Source: Lampris incognitus
Lineage: Eukaryota > Chordata > Actinopteri > Lampriformes > Lampridae
Length of the DNA stretch: 64,000 bases
Reading direction: 5' to 3'
NCBI RefSeq assembly: GCF_029633865.1
Contig: NC_079219.1
Span: forward strand, 18,805,963 to 18,869,962
Numbering within the stretch: the first letter of the stretch is position 1; every line of letters begins with the position of its first letter. The notes under the pieces are model-generated. The model saw only the letters and a list, made by a program, of their open reading frames with translations, made no database searches and was not told the origin of the DNA. Position numbers and translations under genes: made by a program. Shown here piece by piece: positions 11,581 through 24,284 of this stretch.

Positions 11581-12171
11581 AGTCTAGCAATCCGCAATAA
11601 GGTTAAGGTTATCTAAAAAGCAAGAGCCTACATGTGTAAATATGGAATTATATTACTGAGGCTTGCTTACAGCAAAGATGTTGAATATAAATTTGTTCTG
11701 GTTTCAGAAAGTTGGCATTTTACTTTTGAAAATTGAACATATAATGAAAACTTGATTTGAAGATGAATCGGATCATCTGCATTTGTTACTGACCTCTCAC
11801 AATCTAAATTTGGTCTCTAAATGTTTTTCCATTTGTTCCAAGGGAATTTCAGCATCATGTTATATGTGCAAAAATATCTCATGAATCATATCTACAGTAT
11901 AATTCTGACATTTCCATGATGGGGTCTAAAAGAAATGAAGGCGCAGGGGAACAGTGGAAACTTCACAGTGAGACTGTATCTGTGGTAGTGTTCTGCTGAA
12001 TTTCTGCTTCAATATAGACAGCATAGAGTGAAGAGAACCAGATTAGACACCAAACCATTCATCACCCGGGTTTTTTTTGTTTTGTTTTTTTGGTACTGGT
12101 GTATCAAGTGAGACATTTGTGCAAGTGTAAGGGACCATCTGAACTGATACCAGATTTAAAGTGAATATATA
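11581..12171. other. No recognised gene
   Basis: Spacer with no visible gene. A TA dinucleotide at 12170-12171 is the duplicated target of the following transposon. Confidence 0.35.
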
Positions 12172-13390
12172 CACTCACCGGCCACTTTATTAGGCACACC
12201 CGTCCAACTGCTCGTTAACGCACATTTCTAATCAGCCAATCACATGGCAGCAACTCAATGCATTTAGGCATGTAGACATGGTCAAGACGATCTGCTGCAG
12301 TTCAAACCGAGCATCAGAATGGGGAAGAAAGGTGATTTAAGTGACTTTGAACGTGGCATGGTTGTTGGTGCCAGATGGGCTGGTCTGAGTATTTCAGAAA
12401 CTGCTGATCTACTGGGATTTTCACGCACAACCATCTCTAGGGTTTACAGAGAATGGTCCGAAAAAGAGAAAATATCCAGCGAGCGGCAGTTCTGTGGGCG
12501 AAAATGCCTTGTTGATGCCAGAGGTCAGAGGAGAATGGCCAGACTGGTTCGAGCTGATAGAAAGGCAACAGTAACTCAAATAACCACTCATTACAACCGA
12601 GGTATGCAGAAGAGCATCTCTGAACGTACAACACGTCGAACCTTGAGGCAGATGGGCTACAGCAGCAGAAGACCGCACCGGGTGCCACTCCTGTCAGCTA
12701 AGAACAGGAAACTGAGGCTACAATTCGCACAGGCTCACCAAAATTGGACAATAGAAGATTGGAAAAACGTTGCCTGGTCTGATGAGTCTCGATTTCTGCT
12801 GCGACGTTCGGATGGTAGGGTCAGAATTTGGCATCAACAACATGAAAGCATGGATCCATCCTGCCTTGTATCAACGGTTCAGGCTGGTGGTGGTGGTGTA
12901 ATGGTGTGGGGGATATTTTCTTGGCACACTTTGTCCCCTTAGTACCAATTGAGCATCGTGTCAACGCCACAGCCTACCTGAGTATTGTTGCTGACCATGT
13001 CCATCCCTTTATGACCACAGTGTTCCCATCTTCTGATGGCTACTTCCAGCAGGATAACGCGCCATGTCATAAAGCTCGAATCATCTCGGACTGGTTTCTT
13101 GAACATGACAATGAGTTCACTGTACTCAAATGGCCTCCACAGTCACCAGATCTCAATCCAATAGAGCACCTTTGGGATGTGGTGGACCGGGAGATTCGCA
13201 TCATGGATGTGCAGCCGACAAATCTGCAGCAACTGCGTGATGCTATCGTGTCAATATGGACCAAACTCTCTGAGGAATGTTTCCAGTACCTTGTTGAATC
13301 TATGTCACGAAGGATTAAGGCAGTTCTGAAGGCAAAAGGGGGTCCAACCCGGTACTAGCAAGGTGTACCTAATAAAGTGGCCAGTGAGTG
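12172..13390 (+). mobile_element. Tc1/mariner element with DD36E spacing
   Basis: The termini are inverted repeats of about 29 bp: the left starts CACTCACCGGCCACTTTATT and the right, reversed, starts CACTCACTGGCCACTTTATT. Both are flanked by TA, the target duplication of this superfamily. The interior holds one transposase broken by a single frameshift. The element is otherwise full length at 1219 bp. The spacing between the second and third catalytic residues matches the published Incomer (DD36E) family rather than classical Tc1. Confidence 0.9.
12319..13358 (+). pseudogene. DD36E Tc1/mariner transposase, frameshifted
   Basis: It would cut and rejoin the element DNA in the nucleus. The first frame (12319-12942) holds the N-terminal paired-like helix-turn-helix (ISETADLLGFSRTTISRVYR), a second HTH region (RTTRRTLRQMGY) and the first catalytic aspartate in WSDESRF. 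The second frame (12906-13358) holds the second aspartate in YFQQDNAPCH and the glutamate in SPDLNPIEHLW. Thirty-six residues separate the last two. A one-base loss near 12933, in a run of T, G and C, explains the shift. Combined length is about 345 residues, normal for the superfamily. This copy is inactive as it stands. Confidence 0.9.
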
Positions 13391-13443
13391 TATGTGTCAG
13401 AGGTGAAGCTGTGAACCCTCCAAAATTGCCCGCTTAGGGGCAG

Positions 13444-13833
13444 TGTGACGAACCACTCCCCCCGGTGGATTGGTTGTTCTGTTCACCTTTGTGGTTCAGG
13501 TTGGGAGATGGTTCATCAGACCTGAGAGGAGACATCTGGGTCCGGGCGTGTCCCTTGTCCTTCGGCATAAAGCTGGCCGCAGCTTTCAGTCTGTGCGCTC
13601 TCACTGCCACCCGTTTTGCTTTGTGTGTTGGTTTGTTTTGCACTTGACAACACGCACCACATCAGCCAATACACCCACACATGCACTGCCTTACACCACT
13701 GATTTACTGACACACACGTCCATACTTCATTGTATTAAGTTTGTTCTTTATTTTGGAACAAATTATGGTTTCTTGAATGGTTTTTGGTGTGTCCCCCTTT
13801 TGGTTGCACCCTGTAGCGCCAGGGGTTGTAACA
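13444..13833. repeat. Solo LTR
   Basis: This 390-bp stretch begins TGTGACGAACC and ends GGTTGTAACA, so it has TG...CA termini. It is flanked on both sides by the 5-bp direct repeat GGCAG (13439-13443 and 13834-13838). No internal retroviral coding sequence adjoins it. This is the signature of LTR-LTR recombination that removed the body of an element. The lineage is unknown, and no second copy is present in the window. Confidence 0.7.
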
Positions 13834-14020
13834 GGCAGCATTATCCGCTACTATGAAATGTGATGCTCTTATATTATCTATGTGATGATAATAATACAGA
13901 AAATCAAGGAATGCCTCCAAACCCAGCGTTCAGGATCTTTATTATGTCCTTTTAAGTATTGACATTTAAGCGAGACAGCAGAATAAATATAATCGGCTAA
14001 CACAGTCATCTTAAATGTAT

Positions 14021-14560
14021 AAGGCTGTGCAGCCACACCAACATGTACCCTGGCTCTGCCGAATGACAGAAGCTAAGCAGGTGTGAGCTTGGCTAGTACT
14101 TGGATGGAAGACCCTGTGGGAAAATGAGTTGCTGCTGGAAGTGGTGTTGGTTGGCCAGTAAGGGGCAGTCTTCCCTCTGGTCCGAATGCACACACAAAAA
14201 GGAAACAATGGCCCATTGCAGTGATGGGAACACTGCCGGAGGAGATGCCGTCCTTTAGATGGGACATTTAAACCGGTCCAGACTCACTGTGGTCATTAAA
14301 GATCACATGGCACTTATCGCAAAGAGTAGGGGGTCCTACAAAATAACCAACCTGGCTCTCTCCATCTGGCCACCTAATCATCCCCCCTGTAGTTCACTCA
14401 GTGATTCCTCCCTCTCCACCTCAAGCTGATGTGTGTTGAGCGTTCTGGCGCAAAATGGCTGCTGTGCATCACCCAGGTGGGTGCTAACACATTGGTGGTG
14501 GTTGAGGTGAGTTTCCCCCCTTCACTGTGAAGAGATTTGGGTGCCTATATAAATGCAACC
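14021..14560 (+). repeat. 5S rRNA-derived SINE (SINE3 type)
   Basis: The head resembles 5S ribosomal RNA. It contains GAAGCTAAGCAGG, then GCTAGTACTTGGATGG and a following AAGACC, which are the internal promoter parts of 5S genes. The body continues with a family-specific region and ends in a LINE-like tail (TTTGGGTGCCTATATAAATG). The 3' half recurs in inverted orientation at 14921-15246. It is not a 5S gene, because the 5S part is diverged and continues into the SINE body without a terminator. Confidence 0.8.
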
Positions 14561-14920
14561 CGTTATTTTTATTATTATATGTCATTCCTCTCCACAGAGA
14601 CAGAAGCATCAGATCCCCAAGTCCAATATCCCATTTAACTTGTTTTTAAGCAAGATAGATAAGGTTTTAAGATGGCTTAATGCAGGTTTTTATTGTTGGG
14701 TTCATATTCCCAAACACTTCAAATCTTCATGGATATCATTAAATTGGACTGGATAGAAAGAGGCTTTCTCAGTGACAGGATTATTTGGCATGAAATCACC
14801 CTTTTGGAAGGTTTTTTGGCCACATATTGCACCAAAGTTCAGGTGGCAAATAAGCATACTAAAGTTTGAGAGGGAATTACAGACTTATGAAAATGCGTAT
14901 ATAAAAAGTAATGATGATGG

Positions 14921-15246
14921 ATCACATTTATATAGTGCTTTCTCTAGACCCCCAAAGCGTTTCACAGTGAGGGGGGAAACTCACCTCAACCACCACCAAT
15001 GTGTAGCACCTACCTGGGTGATGCACGGCAGCCATTTTGTGCCAGAACGCTCAACCCACACCAGCTTGAGGTGGAGTAGGAAGAATCATTGAGCCAATTA
15101 CACGGGAAGATGATTAGGTGTCCAGATGGAGAGAGCCAGGTTGGGAATTTTGCCAGGACACTGGGGAACCCCTACTCTTTGTGATAAGTGCCATGGGATC
15201 TTTAATGACCACAGTGAGTCAGGACCTCAGTTTACGGCATCTCCTA
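14921..15246 (-). repeat. 5S-type SINE, 3' half, inverted
   Basis: Its reverse complement matches about 14270-14560, including the TTGAGCGTTCTGG, AAAATGGCTGC and GGTGAGTTTCCCCC motifs. The 5S-like head is absent. Together with the first copy it forms an inverted pair around a spacer of about 360 bp. Confidence 0.75.
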
Positions 15247-15540
15247 CAGCATAGTGTCCCCGTCACTGCACTGGGGCTTGTTGTGGAGCCTGATGGCTGT
15301 TGGTACAAAAGACTGGCCGAGGCGTTTCGTGGTTTGCCGGGGGTGGGGGGGGGCAATGAGTCTGTGACTGAATGTGCTCCTCCTCTCCACTATCTTGTTG
15401 TGGAGGGGTTTAGGGGAATTAGTTAAGATGGTGGCCATCTTCCTCTTCATCCTCCCCTCTGCAACCACCTCCAGGTTATCCAGGTCAAGCCCCACTACTG
15501 AGCTAGCCTTCTTCATGCACCTATACCTACAGTACTTCAT
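15246..15540 (-). pseudogene. LINE C-terminal fragment
   Basis: The minus strand encodes a 98-residue piece with KKASSVVGLDLDNLEVVAE, KPLHNKIVERRSTFSHRL and RLGQSFVPTAIRLHN, the usual end of several fish LINE polyproteins. There is no catalytic domain. The frame is open but truncated on both sides. Confidence 0.6.
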
Positions 15541-17271
15541 TCACCTATAGTACTGCCCCCTGTATGTGAAGTATGTGGAGCAGACACACTTGGTCAGTGT
15601 TAAAAGTGGTCCTATTGGTAAGGGTGGAGTTGTTTTTCTTACCTGGATTATTGAGCATGCATGAAGACTCACTCTCATACAACAAACTAACGCTATTGAA
15701 GGTTGTCTAAACCAGAGTTTTAAGGAAATGGGTAGACATTAAATGATTTTTTTCCCCTTCTGTCTTCAGTTTTAAAACTGGCTACAGGATCCAATGGGTA
15801 TGAGGCTGTAAATAGATAGAATCTGACTTTGGCCCTGGAGAGTTGATGCTTTAAGACACACTGATACTGACAACATACAGATAGCATCACTATCAGCAAG
15901 TCCTTCTCCAACTCAACAGCTGTTTCCGAGTTTATATTTGGATAAATTCAGAGTTTGAAAAAAGCTATTTTCCAGATGATTCTGAAGTGCATAAGAATGA
16001 ATACAAGTTCTGAATAGCTGATCTTTGTATTATTTCTGTCTTAGGTCCACCTCATCGTATATTTCAGAGATGGCTGTGTTTGCAGTCCTTTGAAGTAAAT
16101 GACGAGCTAAACTTTTTTCCAGCCTTTCTCCAAGTTTCATAATAGCAATAACAGCACATGGAAACGTGATACTCAGTTTGTCTTGACGATAAACAATTAA
16201 ATTCCGAGAAACAATTTGAATGAGACCTCAGATGGTGAATAGATGTTGTCAGCTAAATATGAGTTTTAACATAACATGTATGTTATATTTTCCAGTGTCT
16301 GCAAATGGCATGTGTTTCATTGATGCAAACTAGGTGGCCAAATCCAGACACTTTGTTCAGTTTAAGCCTTGCTTTTATACCTTACTGTGCATGCGTGTGT
16401 GTGTGTGTGCATGCATAGAGAGAGATTTTACAAAAATGATCAGTTTATAAGGTTTATGAAAATTTGCACTGAGTAGAAATTGCATGAAAGAATGTCCTTG
16501 TTTGTGCCTAGCTCACTAAACAGTTTCTCTCGTTGGATACAAGCTAGACTGTAAAGCCATAACATCACTTTTTCATTTATAAATGTATCGTGCGATATAA
16601 CAAAAAATTGTATATAAAAGAGCACATTATGAATAAACATATCATTAATTTTAGCAAATGTGCATCAAATAAAAAGACACCGTCAAAACTGTGAAAGCTA
16701 GATGCAGTGGAGGCTATGATCCAGTGTAGATCAATAGCTGATCTAGTGATCAGTCCTACTCATTCAATTGTTTTTAAAAGAAGTGACCCGTGGACTCTTG
16801 TCATTTTTGTTTTATTGAGATAATGTAACATTTAAGAGAAATGGATAAACTGATTAAAAGAGATGGGAACGGCAACTAAAGACATAAATTGAATAGACAC
16901 AGACCAAAATTTAAAAAAAAAGGGTAGAGGTTGCACATACACTTGAGACTGTGAGATAAACTGCAACAGTAACATAGAGTACTTTGGCTTACGTTTCTGT
17001 AGTAGCCCTTTGTCAAAGGCCGGCCAAGACTTGGCCTCCAGAGATGATACCTCTTACAGATTCCCAGCTGCAATCACTCTGGATCAGGCAGCTGTTTAAT
17101 GTCTTATATGTCTACTGTGGCAGCGTAAGACATTTTACAGACTTACTCTCCCAGACAACTGAGAAAACTGACCTAAAATGGGGGATTCCTTTCTGAATAG
17201 ACGGTCTCTTTAACGCCATTGATCGGCAATATCGTGAATAAAATGGGGGAAGTATATTATAGAGGTAGAGG
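15541..17271. other. No recognised gene
   Basis: Unstructured DNA apart from a short TG run near 16395-16410. All open frames are short. I found no repeat family I can name. Confidence 0.35.
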
Positions 17272-18600
17272 GAGTCTCTTATGTCAGGATGGGACTACAT
17301 GATTCCAGCCCATTTTGACATGATTTTGTTGTCGTCGCCGACAAATCTAGCATCCACCAGGCCCGACTAGGAATGTCGGGTATGACGAACGGGCGTCTTT
17401 GCCCCGTGTAGTGTGACATAATCGAAGAACAGCGATGGGGCGTCCAGGACGCCCTACGACACCCCAACTAAGTCTAGCATGCCCGAATTTGTTGTATTTT
17501 CCTTTCTAGTCTGACATCTCCTATGACGTGCTCCTTGACGTTGACCAATAGGAGGACGGAGTGCTCTCTGGTGAAACATGGCAAAGAGAAAGTCATGCTG
17601 CTGTCAGGTGGAACGACGAAACCAATGGAAGGATCCTTGAGCAGTGGCAACAATACCCCTGCAGGCCTTTTTGACACTTCCTCCTCGAGGGAGGACCATG
17701 ACAGAGTAAAAAAAATTCGTCAAATGTTGGTGAGAAATAACGGAGGCACTTCAGCAACCCGGTGATAGCTGGTTAAGCGATGCCAGGTTATCATTCCCCA
17801 GCAGCACTAGCCGCAACAACATCGACAATCGGTTTTCTTTTTCTTTTTTTGGGGGGCGGATTTTTTTACCCCCTTTTTCTCCCCAGTTGTACCCAGCCAA
17901 TTACCCCACTCTTCCGAGCCATCCCAGTCGCTGCTCCAACCCCTCTGTCGAGCCAGGGAGGGCCGCAGACTACCACATGCCTCCTCCAATACATGTGGTG
18001 TCGCCAGCCGCTTCTTTTCACCTGACAGTGAGGAGTTTCACCAGGGGGACGGAGTGCGTGGGAGGCTCACGCTATTCCCCCCAGTTCCCCCTTTCCCCCG
18101 AACAGGCACCCTGACCAACCAGAGGGGGCGCTAGTGCAGCAACCAGGACACATACCCACATTCGGCTTCCCACCCACAGACACAGCCAATTGTGTCTGTA
18201 GGGACGCCCGACCAAGCCGAAGGTAACACGGGGATCCGAACCAGCAATCCCTGTGTTGGTACTTGGTAGGCTTCGGAATAGACCACTACGCTACCCAGAC
18301 ATCCTGGTTTTCTTTCTTTTCTTTTCCGTTTCATAACACCAGACCGCCAGCATCACACATAGCGATTCTGTAGCCATGCTTGATAATTTGTTGATCCTCC
18401 TCCCTGACGACCTATGAACTCGCGCAAGATCGTGAAAGGTAGCCTACAACGATTGGTTCGGGGTCATACTTGTGTTGCCAGTCTCCTGGCCAAAACACGG
18501 CAAGAATTTACGGCACTATGATTGCCTAATCTGACATTGTGACCATCGGGAAAGACAAAAATACCATGTAGTCTGATCCCGGCTTTACCCCATGCTACAC
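17272..18600. mobile_element. Putative non-autonomous DNA transposon
   Basis: The left part contains GGATGGGACTACATGATT, and the reverse complement of the right part contains GGATCAGACTACATGGTATT, which may be inverted ends. The interior (17523-17765) has an 80-residue open frame of unknown origin. A tRNA-derived SINE is inserted at 17841-18305. Exact ends and a target duplication are not clear, so this is tentative. Confidence 0.3.
17841..18305 (-). repeat. tRNA-derived SINE
   Basis: On the minus strand the element starts with a tRNA-like head containing box A (GGGTAGCGTAGTGG) and box B (GGTTCGGATCC). It continues through a GTTACCTTCGGCTTGGTCGG region and ends in an A-rich tail (T-rich on +). 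It is flanked by a perfect 10-bp duplication, GGTTTTCTTT (17831-17840 and 18306-18315). The same family lies at 42112-42535 and, partly, 25041-25240. Confidence 0.85.
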
Positions 18601-19865
18601 TGCTAAATTTAATTTTCAACTTTTACACAAAAGCCACGAAGAGGTGATTGTTTCATGATCAAAATTTATTGGTATGCTGGAGGAGAGAGCATAGTTTCCA
18701 AACAGATTTCCACACTGTCCTGTGGTGAAAGTGTATGAGACATCATCTTGGCAAAAGACAGTGGGGTCAGAGGTCATGCTTTGATTTAAAGGGGTCAGAG
18801 GCTAAGCTGAGGGGATCCCCTTATACAAACACTCATCTGCAGCATCTGCAGTCATCTGGAGAAGATAGTTGTTGCGGCAGCCATTTTGCTTGTAGCCTCC
18901 ACGACAGCTGAGACAAAGAGGCAAAGGTAACAGGAAGCCTGACCTGAGGCCAAAGAGCCCCTGTGAAGGAGATGACCTCTCTGGCCTTATAAAGTTGGGA
19001 ACCTCCACTGGGTTCAACCTTTGGCCTCTTAATTGTGTGTCCGAAAATGGCTAACCATTGTATGTGGTGACATTTACAGCTACCTTGCAATCAGTGGCTT
19101 GGCTGAACTAATTAAGGGGGGCCTTTTGTTAAACTTGGCAACCAGGGACGTTACATTTGACCCTGCCTTTCAAGTGAGATTCGAGACGTCCCCACTTTGT
19201 TTCCTTTTCGCTGTGATGAGGGATAACAACACAAGGACGCCTAATTGTGTTATTGTTTAAACATAAAGGACAGAGTACCCGATGTAAATCATGCTGTGAT
19301 TCATGGGACCCTGTAAACTCTCTGTGATGGTTGAGGAAACCGCCTTGTCAAGGCATTCAAGGTTGCGCCGAGGAAATCGTTTCCTTCATGAACTGTTGGT
19401 CGAATCATTTGACTCTTATTTCTTCCAAATGTCAGCCTGCTCCACCTCTTACCCCTCTTTCTGTCTCTATCTCTCAGGGCCACAGGCAATATCTAGAAGT
19501 GTGTGAAAACATTCCACCTGTTTTTGGCGTTGGTTTATCTCCATGACAAAGTGAAGGGAAGATCTCTGCTTTCTGTCATTTGTGTCTGTGCAAACAAGTC
19601 AAGGCACCTCCCTTTGTCATCGCACAGGTAAGCGAAGGCACATCTGCCCTCATTGTGGCCAAGGCAGGAGATGGTACGTATATGCCGTAAATCAGGGCAA
19701 ACACAGATATAAAAACTAGCTGCACAAAATGATTAGTAGTAGCTGGATAGCATGTGAATTGTTTTTAATCTTTATTCATCCTGAAAAAGTTTTCTGAACA
19801 CGCATGCTAGCGCGGTCTTGCTTGACCCTCACACTTAGGAGCTTTTAAAAAAAATTTTTTTTGGA
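18601..19865. other. No recognised gene
   Basis: No coding or repeat signal that I can name. The open frames are short. Confidence 0.35.
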
Positions 19866-20219
19866 TATATTTTATTAATCCCGATGGGGAAATTATGCTC
19901 TGCATTTATCCCATCCTAGCTGTGTAGCTAGGAGCAGTGGGCAGCTGCTGTGTAACACCCGGGGACCGACTCCAGTTCTTCTTTCCATTGCCTTGGTCAG
20001 GGGCACAGGCAGGAGTATAAACTTAACATGCATGTCTTTTGGGTGGTGGGAGGAAACCGGAGCACCCGGAGAAAACCCACCGCAGACACGGGGAGAACAT
20101 GCAAACCCCACACAGAGGACGACCTGGAATAACCCCCAAGGTTGGACAACCCCCGGGTTTGAACCCAGAACCTTCTTGCTGTGAGGCGACAGCGCTAACC
20201 ACTGGACCGCTGTGTCGCC
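19866..20219 (-). repeat. DANA/Mermaid-like SINE
   Basis: On the minus strand a tRNA-like head is seen (GTGGTTAGCGCTGTCGCCTC box A region, GGGTTCAAACCC box B). It is followed by the conserved segment GCATGTTCTCCCCGTGTC, by GGGTTTTCTCCGGGTGCTCC, and by a tail with GGATTAATAAAA. Related copies are at 34430-34789 and 50616-50781. Confidence 0.8.
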
Positions 20220-21043
20220 AAAATCTTACAAAATGTAACTTCCCGGTTTTTCCCCTTTTGACAACTGAAACCTTTGGCTTTCCTGAAACATAATAGCAAC
20301 AGTAAATAGCGGGATTGATGGATGGCACTGGTTGAAAAAAAAATACACAACACCCCCACTCTGCCAGCAGTTCAACAACTTCATCCGAGATGCATTCAAA
20401 AACACATGAGCCAGGCCTATTGGATTGTTTTTGTTGTTATTCGATACTCCAGCCCCCCAAAAACTTGGTGTGTACTTGCAGTTTTCAGAAAACTATGCAG
20501 CAGTTGCATTGAATGTTAGCTACTGAAGACATGCGAAAATGATAGATGTTGGCAAACATGCTGTTTCTTTGCTGCCTCTCCATTTGCATTTGTTTTTGTT
20601 GCTTACTTTGATTTGTTGCTGTTATTTACATCTCCAAATGAGAGAGGTCAGGATTAAAAAAGAACTACATACATAGGACAATTAATATTAAGTGGTCTGA
20701 GCTATAGTAGACTGTAGTCACTGAATTTATGTGGACCCTATAGCTCAATCAATCAGGCTTTATTTGTATAGCACTTTTTATACAAACAAATATAACACAG
20801 TGCTTCACACAATAAAACAAAATCCCACCCACCCACCCACACACATTCATTTCAACATGACAAGTAGAAACACAATGTTTTTCATTTGCATTTGCTGAAG
20901 TAGATATTATTGATATTGTGTTTTGATATCATTGGTGGTGTTGATAAGACAGTCTATGCTGTCTGGGATAGGGATTGTCAGACGGCTACTTTCCAAGCAT
21001 TGTCCCCTGTAGGGTTGGACAAGCACTAAAGGAACTCATCTGC

Positions 21044-21045
<2 letters not shown>
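20220..21045. other. Spacer with a short SINE/LINE tail
   Basis: Near 20745-20830 a TCAATCAATCAGGCTTTATT segment, followed by TGTATAGCACTTTTTA, looks like a dispersed fish repeat tail. The rest is unrecognised. Confidence 0.35.

Positions 21046-22306
<1,261 letters not shown>

Positions 22307-22363
<57 letters not shown>
22307..22363. repeat. (CA)n microsatellite
   Basis: An uninterrupted CA array of about 28 units. Confidence 0.95.
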
Positions 22364-22366
<3 letters not shown>

Positions 22367-23939
22367 GCAATAATGTTGTCCATTTAATCATCAAGAGTAG
22401 ATGAACCATCATGATGAATAACCTGATCGCCTTGTCAGGCAAGATATGTGTAATGTTTTTTGGCCTTGTTGCACAGATTTTGCCCTATTTGTACAGACCT
22501 AGTATATGTGTGGTTTGGTTTATTGTGATTTTCTCGTGCCCAGTAGAAGTCTATCAGCTTTCTATGAAGAGCACTCTGCTAAAACACATAGCCTCTGTTT
22601 AGTGTTAATTATGAACTCATCATCTTTTTAAAATTTCAAAATAATTTTTTTCATAGCCTGACGTTTTCACAGTACTTGGCTGTGACGTATCAGATAAGGA
22701 TAAATTGCGGAAATAACACATTTTGCATTTAAATCTTCAGTTCATCCTTCTTTCAGCCACTTGGTTTATAGACTGCTGAAATAGGCTATCATCCTCACCA
22801 AATTTTCCAAATTCGTCTGTATAGTGAAAACAAACTGAATGAGACTGTGTTAGTGTGAAAGTTAAATTCAAGTCTCGACAAGACAAACCAGGTTTGCGGG
22901 TAAATAAAGAAAGGGAAAAAGTGACACGGTGCAGTTTGAAGTGTGGGAACTGGAGGGATTACTTTGGAAAGTGAAAGGGAAGTGAATGTGATATCTGCTT
23001 ATCCAAAAACCAACTCTTTGGCTGAGGCCATTTCCCCGAAAAATTCGGCGTGTGAGCATCTGTTTAAGTCGTTTGGAGTGCTGACTAATGAAACAGGCCA
23101 TCGTGACTGGCCAGTGAACTGACTTCGGACTGCCGCTTCAGATTTTCCTCTAGAAACTAAATAAATAAGATTATTTGATGAACCTGTGAGGCACAACACA
23201 CCAGCCCATTTCCAGTCCATTCAGCTAATGGTGACAGGTGCTTTGTGCCTGCATATGTTTTGCAGAACATGCCAATGGGTTTTCACTGAAAATACTTTTT
23301 AAATGGGTATAATGAAGTAATCCAGATTACATACGTTAGATTATCCAAGAGATTGCTAAAACATGGGTGTAGACGCAGGGTGGGGGTTCAGATGGGTCAT
23401 TCAAACCAACCCCAAGAAACACAAGGTCCAAGATCTCGTCTGTGAATGTTCTCATTCATCCAGGTCGTGGTTATCCAAAGGAGTTGAATCAAGTGCAACT
23501 GGACTTGGTATATATCCGTGAAGACGTTTCGCCTCTCATCCAAGAGGCTTCCTCAGATCTTAATCCAAGATCTCCAACTGGATGGAACTTTTGGCTGAAA
23601 CCAAGTAGCACGCCCGTACCTGAAACAACCAATAATTTAGTGATTATTCCACTAAATTATAAATTTTAGCATATTATAAGGTATAGTGTGTTTGTAGCCA
23701 TGGCAGGTCAAAGGCCAGCTTGCGTAAGGTATCCTGTGCGTGGAATAAAAAGGTCCACTTTTTTTGTAGAAAAAGGACCCACGCCTTATAGTAGGCTGAG
23801 TGCAGCCCTAAAATTGGTTTCAGCTACTTCACTCTAATTTCTTCTTACTCTATGAATGAATGAGTTTGAGAGTGATCTGTTACTGTCATAGCGTTTGCAA
23901 GGCATGCATATTGGATTGGATCAACATCAAGTCTGGGAC
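22364..23939. other. Upstream region of vwde; one dispersed-repeat segment
   Basis: Mostly unrecognised. Around 23445-23566 the text ending GAAGACGTTTCGCCTCTCAT plus CCAAGAGGCTTCCTCAG is a segment I have seen as dispersed in fish genomes, although I cannot name its element. No exon is visible. Confidence 0.35.
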
Positions 23940-24208
23940 CGGACGCCCCTCCTAACAGAGAGGGAGAGCGACCGAGAGCGCGAGAGAGATGCTGTTATAT
24001 CGCAGCCTGCAGTTTGGGATCAGCCGCTGCAGTCCCACTGCCCGGATCAGAGCCGACAGCTTGTCATCAGTTCAAACCCCGATACCTCAGGCTGGGACTT
24101 GTTTTGTTTTCGTCGGCTAGACCGTCTGTAAGTCGAGGGAAAACAGTAGGCTTACCTCTGGGAGGAGACGAAGACTTTGCAAAAAACTGTGCCATTGGCT
24201 GCTAGACG
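23940..24208 (+). promoter_or_regulatory. Probable vwde promoter/5' UTR region
   Basis: This stretch is richer in CpG and GC than its surroundings and lies directly before the vwde start codon. It includes purine-rich GAGAGCGCGAGAGAG and CTGCAG-containing segments. I see no convincing TATA box, and the transcription start cannot be placed. An intronless 5' UTR is assumed, not shown. Confidence 0.3.
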
Positions 24209-24284
24209 ATGAGACTTAAAACGATTTTGAATCTTCTCCCGTATGTCGCGATTTTACTCCCAAGCGCAGTTCAGCCTCAGACAG
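24209..24284 (+). CDS. VWDE exon 1: signal peptide
   Basis: The start codon opens a 25-residue segment, MRLKTILNLLPYVAILLPSA followed by VQPQT. It has a basic start, a hydrophobic core and small residues near the end, which is a secretory signal peptide. The exon ends in ACAG followed by a strong donor GTAAGC, leaving phase 1. The frame continues into intron sequence until 24433, but homology and phase support splicing at 24284. VWDE is a secreted or membrane-associated protein with D8C, von Willebrand D and EGF modules. The assignment rests on agreement with exons 2-4, since exon 1 alone would be anonymous. A cDNA would settle whether an upstream exon exists. Confidence 0.7.

Noticed and set aside
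14021-14160. A 5S rRNA gene
   Set aside because: The 5S-like part is diverged, lacks a terminator and continues into a SINE body that also occurs nearby without the 5S part.
20130-20219. A tRNA gene on the minus strand
   Set aside because: The box A and box B motifs belong to the head of a DANA-like SINE, and no cloverleaf of normal length forms.
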